Shown: positions 9,405-18,400 of the stretch, in pieces
Layout: each line of letters opens with the position of its first letter
Numbering within the stretch: position 1 is the first letter of the stretch
Assembly (NCBI RefSeq): GCF_038396785.1
Contig: NZ_CP151087.1
Span: 5,208,001-5,272,000, forward strand
DNA: 64,000 nucleotides
Direction: 5' to 3'
Origin: Sphingobacterium thalpophilum
GTDB lineage: Bacteria > Bacteroidota > Bacteroidia > Sphingobacteriales > Sphingobacteriaceae
Notes under the pieces: generated by a model
What the model was told of the DNA's origin: nothing
The model's database searches: none
The model's input: the letters and a program-made list of their open reading frames with translations, nothing else
Position numbers and translations under genes: made by a program

Positions 9405-10595
9405 ATGCTGATGAAACTAATCATTAAGATAACGACGACCGTGCTGCTGTCGGGTTTATGCTATTTAACAGGCTATGGTCAACTCAATAAGGGACAGTCT
9501 GCCGAACGTGCCCAAAGAACGTTAGCTATTATTTACGCTAAGTATGGAAATACCAAAAACCAGCTGTTGACTGAGAAATATCCTTTCGACGCGAGCTTTA
9601 AAGCGGACTATCTGGATAATTCCGAACAGGCGGCCGGGCAAAAGAAATATGCCTACCTATGGCCATTCTCGGGGAGCTTTTCCGCTGTAAATACATTGAT
9701 GGAGCTCCCAAAGAACAAAGCCCTTTATCAAAAGATCCTTGACCAGCGCGTGCTACTAGGATTAATGGAATATAGGGATCATTCCAGGGAGCCCGTTGGT
9801 TATGCTTCCTATATCAATTCTGCTCTGGCATCAGACCGGTTTTATGATGATAACGTCTGGTTGGGTATTGACTTTACCGATAGTTATCTGCAGACAAAAA
9901 AGGTCGATTATCTCAAGCATGCGAAAGAGATCTGGGCTTTTGTAAAAAGCGGTGCGGACGACAAGCTCGGTGGTGGAATCTATTGGTGTGAACAGAAAAA
10001 GGAATCTAAAAATACCTGTTCCAATGCTCCTGCGGCAGTGTTTGCACTAAAGCTATTTGAAGCTACTCAGGAGAAAGACTATCTGAATGAAGCGCGACAT
10101 TTATATGAGTGGACAAAGGCAGGACTGCAAGATCCTGCGGACAAGCTGTATTGGGATAATATTCAGCTCAATGGAAATATTGGTAAAGCCAAGTATTCCT
10201 ATAATGTTGGACAGATGTTGCAAGCAGCAGCGTTGCTTTACAAATTTACCAAGGAAAAAAAATATCTGGTCGATGCCCAAGAGCTGGCAAAAGCTTGTCT
10301 AGCGTATTTTTTTCAGTCCATGGACCAAGATACTTTTCCAGTGTTAAAGAATAGTAATGTATGGTTTCATGCTGTAATGATGAGAGGATATATCAGTTTA
10401 TTTGAACAGGATGGAAATAGAAAGTATCTGGACATTTTTGCGAAAAACCTAGACCGCGCATGGTATAAAATGAGGGATCAGGACGGGCTGTTTGATGTCG
10501 ACTGGACTTTGGAGAAAAAGCAAAAATCCAAGTGGCTGTTAGATCAATGCGCTTTTGTGGAGATGTACGGACGTTTGGCGCGAATAGGATATTAA
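9405..10595 (+). CDS. GH76 endo-alpha-1,6-mannanase, secreted/periplasmic form
   Basis: This second GH76 paralogue has a cleavable signal peptide (TTTVLLSGLCYLTGYGQ) instead of a lipobox, so it is probably periplasmic or secreted. The catalytic aspartate pair is Asp148-Asp149 in RFYDDNVWLGID. Shared family blocks are YLWPFSGSFSAVNTL, GGGIYWCEQKKESKNTCSNAPAAV and YWDNIQLNGNIGKAKYSYNVGQM. At 396 residues it is full length. ATG at 9405 or at 9411 are both possible starts; the second gives a cleaner MKLIIK signal. It is the last gene of the mannan PUL and is followed by a strong terminator. Assignment to GH76 is firm; the division of labour with the first copy is inferred. Confidence 0.92.
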   Translation: MLMKLIIKITTTVLLSGLCYLTGYGQLNKGQSAERAQRTLAIIYAKYGNTKNQLLTEKYPFDASFKADYLDNSEQAAGQKKYAYLWPFSGSFSAVNTLMELPKNKALYQKILDQRVLLGLMEYRDHSREPVGYASYINSALASDRFYDDNVWLGIDFTDSYLQTKKVDYLKHAKEIWAFVKSGADDKLGGGIYWCEQKKESKNTCSNAPAAVFALKLFEATQEKDYLNEARHLYEWTKAGLQDPADKLYWDNIQLNGNIGKAKYSYNVGQMLQAAALLYKFTKEKKYLVDAQELAKACLAYFFQSMDQDTFPVLKNSNVWFHAVMMRGYISLFEQDGNRKYLDIFAKNLDRAWYKMRDQDGLFDVDWTLEKKQKSKWLLDQCAFVEMYGRLARIGY

Positions 10596-10676
10596 ATTTC
10601 GAAAAATTTTTAAAACATTCTTGCGCTGACAGTGGTTTTTTTGGATAACTTAGGCAAGTTAGATTATTGTATTTAT

Positions 10677-10712
10677 ATAGGCTAGGGATTGGTTCCCTAG
10701 CCTATTTTTTTT
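10677..10712 (+). terminator. Rho-independent terminator closing the mannan PUL
   Basis: A 12-base stem, ATAGGCTAGGGA at 10677-10688, pairs perfectly with TCCCTAGCCTAT at 10694-10705 around a 5-base loop. A run of eight T (10705-10712) follows. It lies about 80 bases after the second GH76 and separates the PUL from the convergent PA2169-type gene. Confidence 0.9.
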
Positions 10713-10750
10713 CTTACTATTTTTGCATTGACTCATTGATGCAGAAAAAT

Positions 10751-11206
10751 CTAGATCCCGCACAGAATTTTAATGTTTTCATGGGCTTCCCGCTGCTGGC
10801 TCAGCTGAATCTGGATCAAGTTTTTGGCCCCGATAGACAGCTTGTTTTCCTCCGCCAGCGCTTTTTCGTAAACCTCTCGGAACGCTGCCTCGCCGCGCTC
10901 ACAATGCTCCAATAAATCTTGCATATTACCGCCCGATAATTTTGATTTGATCACCATCCACAGCCGAAAAAGCTCACCGCTTAATTTTGTCCGGTCAGTC
11001 GCGTATTGGCCAGCAAGCTCAACCAGTGGACTGAGTTCGGCAATAAACTTTTCAGACTGCCCGATCATCTTTCTGAACACAGCTTCCCGGGCACCTTCGC
11101 CCTGCTCGTTGGCCAGATCAATAGCCAGCTCGTATCCTTCGATGCGGTCATTGTTGATTTTAATAAGGTCATTTAATATATTCGGGTCGTTCTGATTACT
11201 TTTCAT
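10751..11206 (-). CDS. PA2169-family four-helix-bundle protein (DUF2383), copy 1
   Basis: This small, soluble, wholly helical protein of 151 residues is of the DUF2383/PA2169 type, a ferritin-like four-helix bundle of unknown function. Recognisable segments are LNDLIKINNDRIEGYELAIDL, FRKMIGQSEKFIAELSPLVE, LSGELFRLWMVIKSKLSG and LLEHCERGEAAFREVYEKAL. A close paralogue lies at 37858-38325 in this window. It is divergent from the YihY gene and convergent with the mannan PUL. Neighbouring YihY, CsbD, PRC-barrel and OmpA genes give a general-stress or envelope flavour, but that role is inference. The start is the first ATG, giving a family-normal N-terminus. Confidence 0.85.
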   Translation of the reverse strand: MKSNQNDPNILNDLIKINNDRIEGYELAIDLANEQGEGAREAVFRKMIGQSEKFIAELSPLVELAGQYATDRTKLSGELFRLWMVIKSKLSGGNMQDLLEHCERGEAAFREVYEKALAEENKLSIGAKNLIQIQLSQQREAHENIKILCGI

Positions 11207-11234
11207 CTTTTCGTTATACTATTTTTTAATCTTG

Positions 11235-11262
11235 TATGCTGTTTAAATTTTATATGCTGTTT
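11235..11262. repeat. Two copies of TATGCTGTTT upstream of the PA2169-type gene
   Basis: TATGCTGTTT occurs at 11235-11244 and again at 11253-11262, 18 bases start to start, in the 306-base gap between the divergent PA2169-type and yihY genes. The spacing puts the two copies on roughly the same DNA face, so they could be an operator. The rest of the gap is AT-rich with no convincing gene; a 31-codon plus-strand ORF at 11309-11404 is not supported. Confidence 0.35.
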
Positions 11263-11512
11263 GTAGAGGAACAAGGAAGATTAATCATTAGTTTGCTTTA
11301 TTTCTTTTATGATAATTTGTGGCGGCTTACTGCCTGATTTTGAGCGGACTTATTTCGTGTTTCCTCGCATAGGCTATGCTACTATGCAGGCAGAAAATGT
11401 ATAACGCGAACTATATTTTCCTAAAAAAAACAAACGTTCTGGCCTATTTAAGAGTTTCTTTCTTATAAGACAAGACAGAATTTGAAAAATAAAGATTAAA
11501 AACACGACAGCA

Positions 11513-12496
11513 ATGGATGTAAAAAAGGAAAAGACAAGCAAGCTACAGACCTATTGGACCATACTGAAAAATACGGTATCGGGATTTATCAATGAAGACT
11601 CCATGAAATACAGCGCTTCATTATCGTATTATACCGTTTTTTCCATTGGTCCAATATTGGTTTTAATGATCGCATTGGCCGGAATATTTTATGGTGCCGA
11701 AGCCATTCAGGGAAAGGTTTTTACCGAACTGAACGGTTTAGTGGGCAATAGCGCCGCCAAACAGATTGAAGAGGTTATTCAGAACCTTCAGCTGTCGGGC
11801 AAATCCAATATGGCGCTGGTGATCAGTATAGTGACCCTGATTATCGGGGCAACCACGGTTTTTGGCGATATGCAAAACTCCATCAATAAAATATGGCATG
11901 TACGCCCAAAACCAAAAAAGGGTTGGTTAAAACTAATTCAGGACCGATTGCTATCGTCTTCGCTCGTAATCGGCCTGGGCTTTCTGTTGGTGGTTACCTT
12001 GATCGTCAACGGCATTATTTTGGCCCTAACCGGGCAGCTGCAGCGCTATTTTCCGGAAATAACGGTCGTGCTGATGAACGTCATCAATTTTGTCATTTCC
12101 TTTGTGGTTATTGTCATCCTTTTTAGCGTGATCTTTAAAACCTTGCCCGATGTCAATATTCAATGGAAGACTGTTCGTGCCGGTGCCCTGTTTACGGCTA
12201 TATTATTTGTTATCGGTCGTTACCTGATAGGCATCTACCTCGAACGTTCGGCCACGCAGGATACCTACGGGGCGGCAGGTTCATTTGTACTTATTTTGCT
12301 TTGGGTATATTATACTGCAGCGATTCTTTATTTCGGTGCGATTTTTACACGGGAGTATGCTACGGAAATGGAAATACCAATTGAACCGTCTGAATTCGCA
12401 GTCCATGTGGAAACGCAGGAAATCGAGCGGAATGTCGATGAAATACCGCCGGCACCACTGGATCCCGAAGAAACGACCATTGATACAACGGAGTAA
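11513..12496 (+). CDS. YihY/UPF0761-family inner-membrane protein
   Basis: This 327-residue integral membrane protein of the YihY (BrkB-like, formerly mislabelled RNase BN) family has about six membrane segments. Family hallmarks are SASLSYYTVFSIGPILVLMIALAG near residues 35-58, the TTVFGDMQNSINKIWHVRPKPKKGW stretch, and the DVNIQWKTVRAGALFTAILFVIGRYLIGIYL segment. The segment YGAAGSFVLILLWVYYTAAILYFGAIFTREYA is also present. The C-terminus is an acidic cytosolic tail. The function of the family is not established. It is transcribed with the CsbD gene downstream (about 100-base gap), which supports a stress-linked setting. Confidence 0.9.
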   Translation: MDVKKEKTSKLQTYWTILKNTVSGFINEDSMKYSASLSYYTVFSIGPILVLMIALAGIFYGAEAIQGKVFTELNGLVGNSAAKQIEEVIQNLQLSGKSNMALVISIVTLIIGATTVFGDMQNSINKIWHVRPKPKKGWLKLIQDRLLSSSLVIGLGFLLVVTLIVNGIILALTGQLQRYFPEITVVLMNVINFVISFVVIVILFSVIFKTLPDVNIQWKTVRAGALFTAILFVIGRYLIGIYLERSATQDTYGAAGSFVLILLWVYYTAAILYFGAIFTREYATEMEIPIEPSEFAVHVETQEIERNVDEIPPAPLDPEETTIDTTE

Positions 12497-12594
12497 AACA
12501 GGGGCGGATATATTTTAACATTTGATAACATTTTTTTTTAAACGATTCCAGCTGCAGGCTGTTCTATCTATAAAAAACGAAAGGAAAAAATATT

Positions 12595-12780
12595 ATGAGC
12601 GAATTAACATGGAAAGGTCGTTGGAACGAAATTAAAGGTAAGGTAAAACAGCAATACGCAGACCTTACGGATGATGATTTACTATATGCAGAAGGCAAAG
12701 AAGATGAGTTGGTAGGTAAACTTCAAAAGAAAACAGGTAAAACACAAGATGAGGTGAATAGCTGGTTGAACGGTTTGTAG
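12595..12780 (+). CDS. CsbD-family stress protein
   Basis: This 61-residue hydrophilic protein has the CsbD signature: WKGRWNEIKGKVKQQYADLTDDDL at the N-terminus and GKEDELVGKLQKKTGKTQDEV after it. Family members are small helical proteins induced by general stress in many bacteria; their biochemical role is unknown. The start is ATG after an AAAGGAAAAAA ribosome-site-like stretch. A clear terminator follows within 20 bases, so the gene ends the yihY-csbD unit. Confidence 0.92.
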   Translation: MSELTWKGRWNEIKGKVKQQYADLTDDDLLYAEGKEDELVGKLQKKTGKTQDEVNSWLNGL

Positions 12781-12797
12781 AATAGTGTTTTCAGGTT

Positions 12798-12833
12798 AAA
12801 GGCGGATAGCAGCAATGTTATCCGCCTTTTTTT
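12798..12833 (+). terminator. Rho-independent terminator after csbD
   Basis: AAAGGCGGATA (12798-12808) pairs with TATCCGCCTTT (12819-12829) around a 10-base loop, and the T-run continues to 12833. It also overlaps the end of the convergent SemiSWEET gene, so the hairpin may serve both directions. Confidence 0.88.
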
Positions 12834-13095
12834 ATTCCTTTTTTCTGTAAATCAGATAGCTGCCCAGCAGACACAGGTTTACGAGAACAGCAAAGCTGTT
12901 TGAATAGATAATGGGCGCCTCACTTTTCATTACGCCATACCACACCCATAGGGCAATTCCTATGATTAAGGTTAACAGCATAACAGGAGAAAGGTCATCC
13001 ACATTTTTTTCTTTCAATACCTTGATCAGCTGCGGCAGCATCGAAATGGAGGTCAAGATCCCCGCGATAATTCCCAATAAGTTTTCATTGATCAT
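12832..13095 (-). CDS. SemiSWEET-family sugar transporter
   Basis: This 87-residue protein has three hydrophobic helices and a PQ-loop motif (SMLPQLIKVLKEK near residues 18-30). The remainder is DLSPVMLLTLIIGIALWVWYG and FAVLVNLCLLGSYLIYRKKE. This matches bacterial SemiSWEETs, which dimerise to form a bidirectional sugar (often disaccharide) uniporter in the inner membrane. It is the closest thing to an inner-membrane sugar transporter in the window, although it is not inside a PUL. It is convergent with csbD, and its stop codon lies in the csbD terminator. Substrate unknown. Confidence 0.9.
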   Translation of the reverse strand: MINENLLGIIAGILTSISMLPQLIKVLKEKNVDDLSPVMLLTLIIGIALWVWYGVMKSEAPIIYSNSFAVLVNLCLLGSYLIYRKKE

Positions 13096-13141
13096 AAGAG
13101 AAATAGCTGTTGAATTGTATCATACATTTTGCTCAGATTGA

Positions 13142-15448
13142 CTAAAATGGATAACCGATCGCAAGATTAAACATCAAATTGTCTTTCCGCCATCTTGAAC
13201 TTCCAAAGTCGATATCTTTCAGTACCCATCGCTCGCCTTCCGGCAAATAAGGAATGCGGAATGGAATAGAAAAGTCGGTACGCAGGATCAGAAAGGTAAA
13301 GTCAAAGCGTAGGCCCAGGCCACCGCCCACGGCAAGCTCCTTGAGGAAATCCTTGCTGAATTTGCCTCCGGGCTTATTCTCATCCTCACGTTGCAGCCAC
13401 ACATTACCGGCATCAATAAAGGCAGCCCAATGGACGGGACCGGCTATTTTGGCTCGGTACTCGGTATTCAGCTCCAGCTTGATATCGCCTGTTTGATCGG
13501 CATAAAAAAGTCCATTTCCAAGGCGCTCGGGTGCCACCGTACCCGGCCCGATCGCCCGCGCGCCAAAGGCACGGATGCTATTCGGTCCACCTACATAGTA
13601 TTGCTTCAGGTAGGGTAGGGAACGCGAATTGCCGTACGAGTAGCTCATCCCGATGCTTACCCGGGAAGCAAGTTGTGAATTTTCGCTGAGCTTGAAATAA
13701 TGCCTGCCGTCAACACTGGCTTTGATATACTGTGAGAAGTAGGCGTCAAAGAGTTTAAACGTTTTCCCCTTGTTAAAATCTGCACCTTTGATCAGTCCCA
13801 GAATATTGCCCGACAGGTCCAGATTGCCCTTAAAATAAAAGGTGTTCTGCAGGTGCTTTTTCATGGTATTCTGAAAGGTGAAATTATAATTGGGCCCAAT
13901 CGTAAATTGGGGATCAATTACATGCCGCAACGCCGGAATGGTATCCATCTGCATTTTGTAGCTTTCCGAAATGCCTCTTGGCTGTACATAGGTGATTTCC
14001 ATCAACGCCAGGTCATGCTGTTTCTCTTCGTTCTCTTGCCAGCTGTAACCGTAGCTCAGCGCCATGGAATTGAGGGTATAGGCTTTTCGCCGGTTTAAAA
14101 ATTCATAGCGTGCCTTGATATAGGTGTTCGGAATAAATTGGCGCGAAGGATTGATGGTACCAAATGGCGTCAATATCCTCGGAAAGGTTAAGGTGGCCTC
14201 GGTACCATACCGGAAATAGCTGGAGTTCAGGTCGGCATTGCCTCCCGTCTGCAGTTCGTAGCCGCCAAATACATTGATATTGAGCTTTTCGGCTCCTTTA
14301 AAAGCATTCCGTAAGGTCCAGTTGACATTGACCTCGGTCCCGTTGTAGACGGAAGCCATCTTGCCCAGCAGCTCTACCCGAATGGATTTCTTGGGCAGGG
14401 GCGTAAGGTAATAGTACACATCCAGCGCGTTGGGCACTTCCTTGCTGTCCACAAAGTTATTTTTAACAAATTTCCAGCTGTTCAGGTTCACCAAATGGCT
14501 GATGGTCCGGTTGTGGGCATCGCGGTTGTACAGGTCGCCCTGCTTGAAAAAGATGTGATTGGCAATAACAGGTTTGCGAAAGCTGTGTTTTGGATCGATA
14601 AAATAATAACTGCTATCAAAGGGTTCGGCATTCCGGGCCGACCGCTGGTAGCCTGCCCCGGTCTCCGTATAGTTGGGGTAGATATAAATCTTGTTGATTT
14701 TGGACGGTACCCGGGCCTGCTCAGGGGCTTCTTTTTTTACCGTGACATATAGATTGACCTTATGGTTGCCGATGGTGCTATCGACCTGCACCAGGATATA
14801 GTCGGGGCTAAAATAATAGTAGCCCTTATTTTTAAGGACATTGTCTATCCGGTCCCTTTCGTTGAGTACCACATCCAGGCTATAGTTGTTGTTTGGCCGT
14901 AGCAGGCTCTCGCCGGAAGTCCCCTGAATATCGCGGCCGAGTTGGGTCGAGCTGTCCACATCAAAGGTGACTGATTTAATGCGGTAGATCAGATTGGGCT
15001 TAGCGGTATAGTCTACCGTTGCTTTCTTGTTTTCAACGGTGGTATCGGAGGTCACTTCGGCATTGAAAAATCCGATATTCTCCAGCCGGTTGCGCAGCAG
15101 ATTTTCATTGTACTCCCGGTTTACATCGCTCAGTAGTACAGGTTCCTCGCCAATTTTTTTGAGGAAACGTTTTATAAAGTTGCTGTTGGCGGTATCGCCC
15201 GCCATATTGTTAAAATAAAGCTTATAGGGCATGCCCAGCACCCGCTTATTGGGTTTGGGCCGCAGCGATTCGGCCAGGTAGGTCGCCAGTTTCTCCTTGT
15301 TTTTCTTCGAAATGGTATCGGATGCGATGTTCACGTTTCCTTTCACGTAAAGGCTCTCGTCTTCGGGTAGGTTTTTGGTCGACGAACAGGCCGCAATGAT
15401 GCCGCTTATTATAAATAGGCCAATCAGCCCCTGTAGTTTAATTTGCAT
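13142..15448 (-). CDS. tamA: TamA/BamA-like Omp85 outer-membrane protein with lipobox
   Basis: This is an Omp85-superfamily protein with POTRA-like repeats in the N-terminal half (KNKEKLATYLAESLRPKPNK; LLRNRLENIGFFNAEV; DNVLKNKGYYYFSPDYI). A C-terminal surface-antigen beta-barrel follows (YYVGGPNSIRAFGARAIGPGT contains the lid-lock RGF-like region) and ends in GYPF. I prefer ATG at 15448 because it gives a clean signal ending in GIIAAC (Cys21); an upstream in-frame ATG at 15472 would add 8 residues. The N-terminal Cys makes it a lipoprotein, a known Bacteroidota TamA trait. It overlaps the stop of tamB by 11 bases, so the two are translationally coupled. Together they are expected to help assemble proteins or move lipids at the outer membrane. 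Confidence 0.88.
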   Translation of the reverse strand: MQIKLQGLIGLFIISGIIAACSSTKNLPEDESLYVKGNVNIASDTISKKNKEKLATYLAESLRPKPNKRVLGMPYKLYFNNMAGDTANSNFIKRFLKKIGEEPVLLSDVNREYNENLLRNRLENIGFFNAEVTSDTTVENKKATVDYTAKPNLIYRIKSVTFDVDSSTQLGRDIQGTSGESLLRPNNNYSLDVVLNERDRIDNVLKNKGYYYFSPDYILVQVDSTIGNHKVNLYVTVKKEAPEQARVPSKINKIYIYPNYTETGAGYQRSARNAEPFDSSYYFIDPKHSFRKPVIANHIFFKQGDLYNRDAHNRTISHLVNLNSWKFVKNNFVDSKEVPNALDVYYYLTPLPKKSIRVELLGKMASVYNGTEVNVNWTLRNAFKGAEKLNINVFGGYELQTGGNADLNSSYFRYGTEATLTFPRILTPFGTINPSRQFIPNTYIKARYEFLNRRKAYTLNSMALSYGYSWQENEEKQHDLALMEITYVQPRGISESYKMQMDTIPALRHVIDPQFTIGPNYNFTFQNTMKKHLQNTFYFKGNLDLSGNILGLIKGADFNKGKTFKLFDAYFSQYIKASVDGRHYFKLSENSQLASRVSIGMSYSYGNSRSLPYLKQYYVGGPNSIRAFGARAIGPGTVAPERLGNGLFYADQTGDIKLELNTEYRAKIAGPVHWAAFIDAGNVWLQREDENKPGGKFSKDFLKELAVGGGLGLRFDFTFLILRTDFSIPFRIPYLPEGERWVLKDIDFGSSRWRKDNLMFNLAIGYPF

Positions 15449-18400
15449 GGTAAGCCCTTTCTTCGTCTTCATTTTTAATTGCTGTGGTTTTGATCGTGTC
15501 TAATTGCTTCGGAGCATTATTTTTCCCTTTGCTGTTTGCTGTGCTGTCCACCTGCTGGCGGCGCTGCTGTTCTTTTTCCTGTTCTTCCATGCGTTTGCGG
15601 TATTCGGGGCTATGGAGCATCAGGCTGTCGCGGATGACGGTGCGGACGCTGTCCCGATAAGCCGAATCCTGTTCCATACGCTCTACATCAAAACGTTTCC
15701 TAAACTTCTTACTGCCTGTATTGTAATATTCCTTGAGTCTTTTGGAGCGCATAAAGATCTCCTTAAATCGGTTGTAATCCATGGTAATGATAAAACCGAT
15801 ACCCGTTTCAACAAACTGTCCCTGCAAAGTGACCTGGTATTGGTTTTTGCGGTAGAATCGCGCAAAGTAGCGCCCATCTTGGGAAAGCTGATAATCCAGC
15901 TGTATATCACCGGCAATATTATTGGCCGCCTCACCAGGACGTGAATTTCCCTCTACTTCAAAATTGGATCCGATATTGACTTTCAGGCGGTCGTTGAGCA
16001 GCATTTTGGACACACCGATGTTCAGGTCGGTACGCGTCTGGGCAGTTCCGGTGCTGTAATCGTCTGCTGAGGTCAGGTTGAAATCAAGTTCAACTCCCGT
16101 AATTAAATCGGAGGCCAGGCGGTTGAGCTGCGAACTCAAAAACGAACTGACGCTATTGCGTACCAGGGCTTCTGTACCACCGCCACCAGAAAGGCTTTCA
16201 AATGGATTGGCCGACATAAAACGCCCCAGCACTATCAGTGAAAAGACTTGTTTATTGAGGTCGGAAGGATTATCGCGTAAAGTCGTCAGGGCATTGTCTA
16301 CCTTACTGATCACATCCTGCGATACGATGGCATTGTTGGCATTCAGGTCGATATCAAAATTGAGCTGTGGCTGAAACAGTTGGTCTGAAATTTTCAGCAA
16401 CACGTCAAAAGGTATCTTTTGCTTATATAGGTTAGCGTTCTGTGTTCCAAGCTGTGGCGCTACCAGTTCTAGCGTAGGGGCTTTTAAGGTATATACTGCC
16501 GTAATATTTAACTGCGCGTCCAATGGATCGCCATTCCAGGTAATTGTACTTCCTTTCTGAAATTTGAAGTCTCTGCTGACGGGTCCAAAACTGAACGAAT
16601 AACTTCCCCGCTCCACGGTAAAAGTGCCCGACATGGTTATTTTACCGCTGGCATCTACGCCCGCATTTAATTCGGCCTCGCCCTGAATATTTAGGGCATC
16701 CTGCGAGCCTGCATCAAGCAGAATCTTAAACTTGGCATCCTTATCGGTCTGCAGGTTCAGGTCGACATCTATGCCCGTCAGTTTGGTGACGGTCATGGAA
16801 TCTAATCGGGCAAGGGCATTTGCGGTGGCCGTATCGCGTTTGTCTACAAATTCGACTACACCCTTCCGATCGGCCATACCGGGATCATTGTTGGGCATTA
16901 CCATGGTAAAATCGGTACTGTCGAGTACTTTGATGGTACCGTCCACAACAGGTTTGTCTAGATTTCCACCGATCTGCAGATCGGTGCCCAGAAACATTTT
17001 TCCATAAAATAGATCGTTGTCTGCTTGAGTGGAATTTAGGACTTCAAAATTGTCCATGGCGATGCCGAGGTCAAATTCAAAATCGGTGTAGGCCTGTGTC
17101 TTGATAGAACCGCTGACCTGGGCAAAATTGCCTTTGCTGTCTTCGAGTTCAAATTTGGGGAATGATATTCCATTTTGATCAAAACGGATCTGTTCGTCTT
17201 TTGCTTTGAACAGGGCATTGAGCATGGCTACATTAAATTCGGCTTTCCTGAAATTGAGGTCGCCCCTGATCTGTGGTTTCGAGGGTGATCCCTTTATTTT
17301 TAGCTGACCTTCGAGGTTGCCCTTCGCGTCTTTGAGGTTGCCCATGCTGAAAGCCTGTACCGTCTTCATCGTCAGTGGTGCAATATCGAGTGTGAAGTCA
17401 AGTGTTGCATCGCCTTGCGGCGGATTGATGAAATCACCGCTCAGGACGAGGTTATTTCCGTTTTCGGTAATGCTCACGTTGGCATTGTAGGTGTTTTCGC
17501 GTTCATTATTGACTTTGATATTGACATTGCCCACGGTATCTTTTCCGAAGTAAAACTTGTCGACGACAAGATCGGCAACAAAAACAGGACTGCTTTCCAA
17601 GCGGGAGAGCGTGGTTTGTCCGTTGATGCCGCCGCCGACATCCAGGCTGTCACTCATGACCATCTTGCTCAGTGTCTCGATACGGAAATTTTTAAACGCC
17701 ACATCAATTGGTGAGTTCAGGATGCTGTCCTGTGACGCAATGCGCAGTTCCTGTCCCTTGTTGCTCAGGACAAAATTGTTGGCCAGCAGTCCTGCGCTGC
17801 CAAATTTTAAGCGGTTGTTGGACGCTACCTCCCACTTATCGTAGTTGAGCATGAGGCCGTCCTGTAGGAGGCTGAATTCAAATAGGCCATTTTTGGCCTC
17901 CATGTTGGCGCCCAGGTGGTATTGTTCTTTGTCCTGTTTATCCTTGATCCAAAGCCCCATGTTGACGATGTTCTGAGCAACCTTACCACTAAAAACCGTA
18001 TTGGTCAGCTCAATGCTGTTCATTTTAACTTTGTAGATTAAGGCCGAATAATAGAGCGCACTATCCAGACTGTTGATATCCAGGGTCACATTGTCAATCG
18101 CTGTACCCGCATACACAATGCGTGGAGCATCCAGTTTGGCAGAGAGATTTTTGGAGGTACTATTGAAGAGACCGTCCAAGCTAATAGCTTTCATTTCTGT
18201 CAGCTGCGGCAGAAAATCCTGAATCAGTCTATTGCGGGTCAGCTGTGCCGAAAATTCGATGATCTGCGGTGAGTAGGCCGGAATCTTGACCGGCTTTTCG
18301 GGTTTGTAATAAACTTGAAGCAAATCTTTGACGGCACTTTGCAGCTCCAGAATTTTGTATTTGCCGACCAGGTGGGCATTCAGAAAATCAGAACGCAGCA

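Noticed and set aside
11309-11404. Plus-strand 31-codon ORF, with an imperfect GCATAG/CTATGC palindrome at 11367-11379
   Set aside because: No conserved features; the palindrome is only 13 bases and could be chance.
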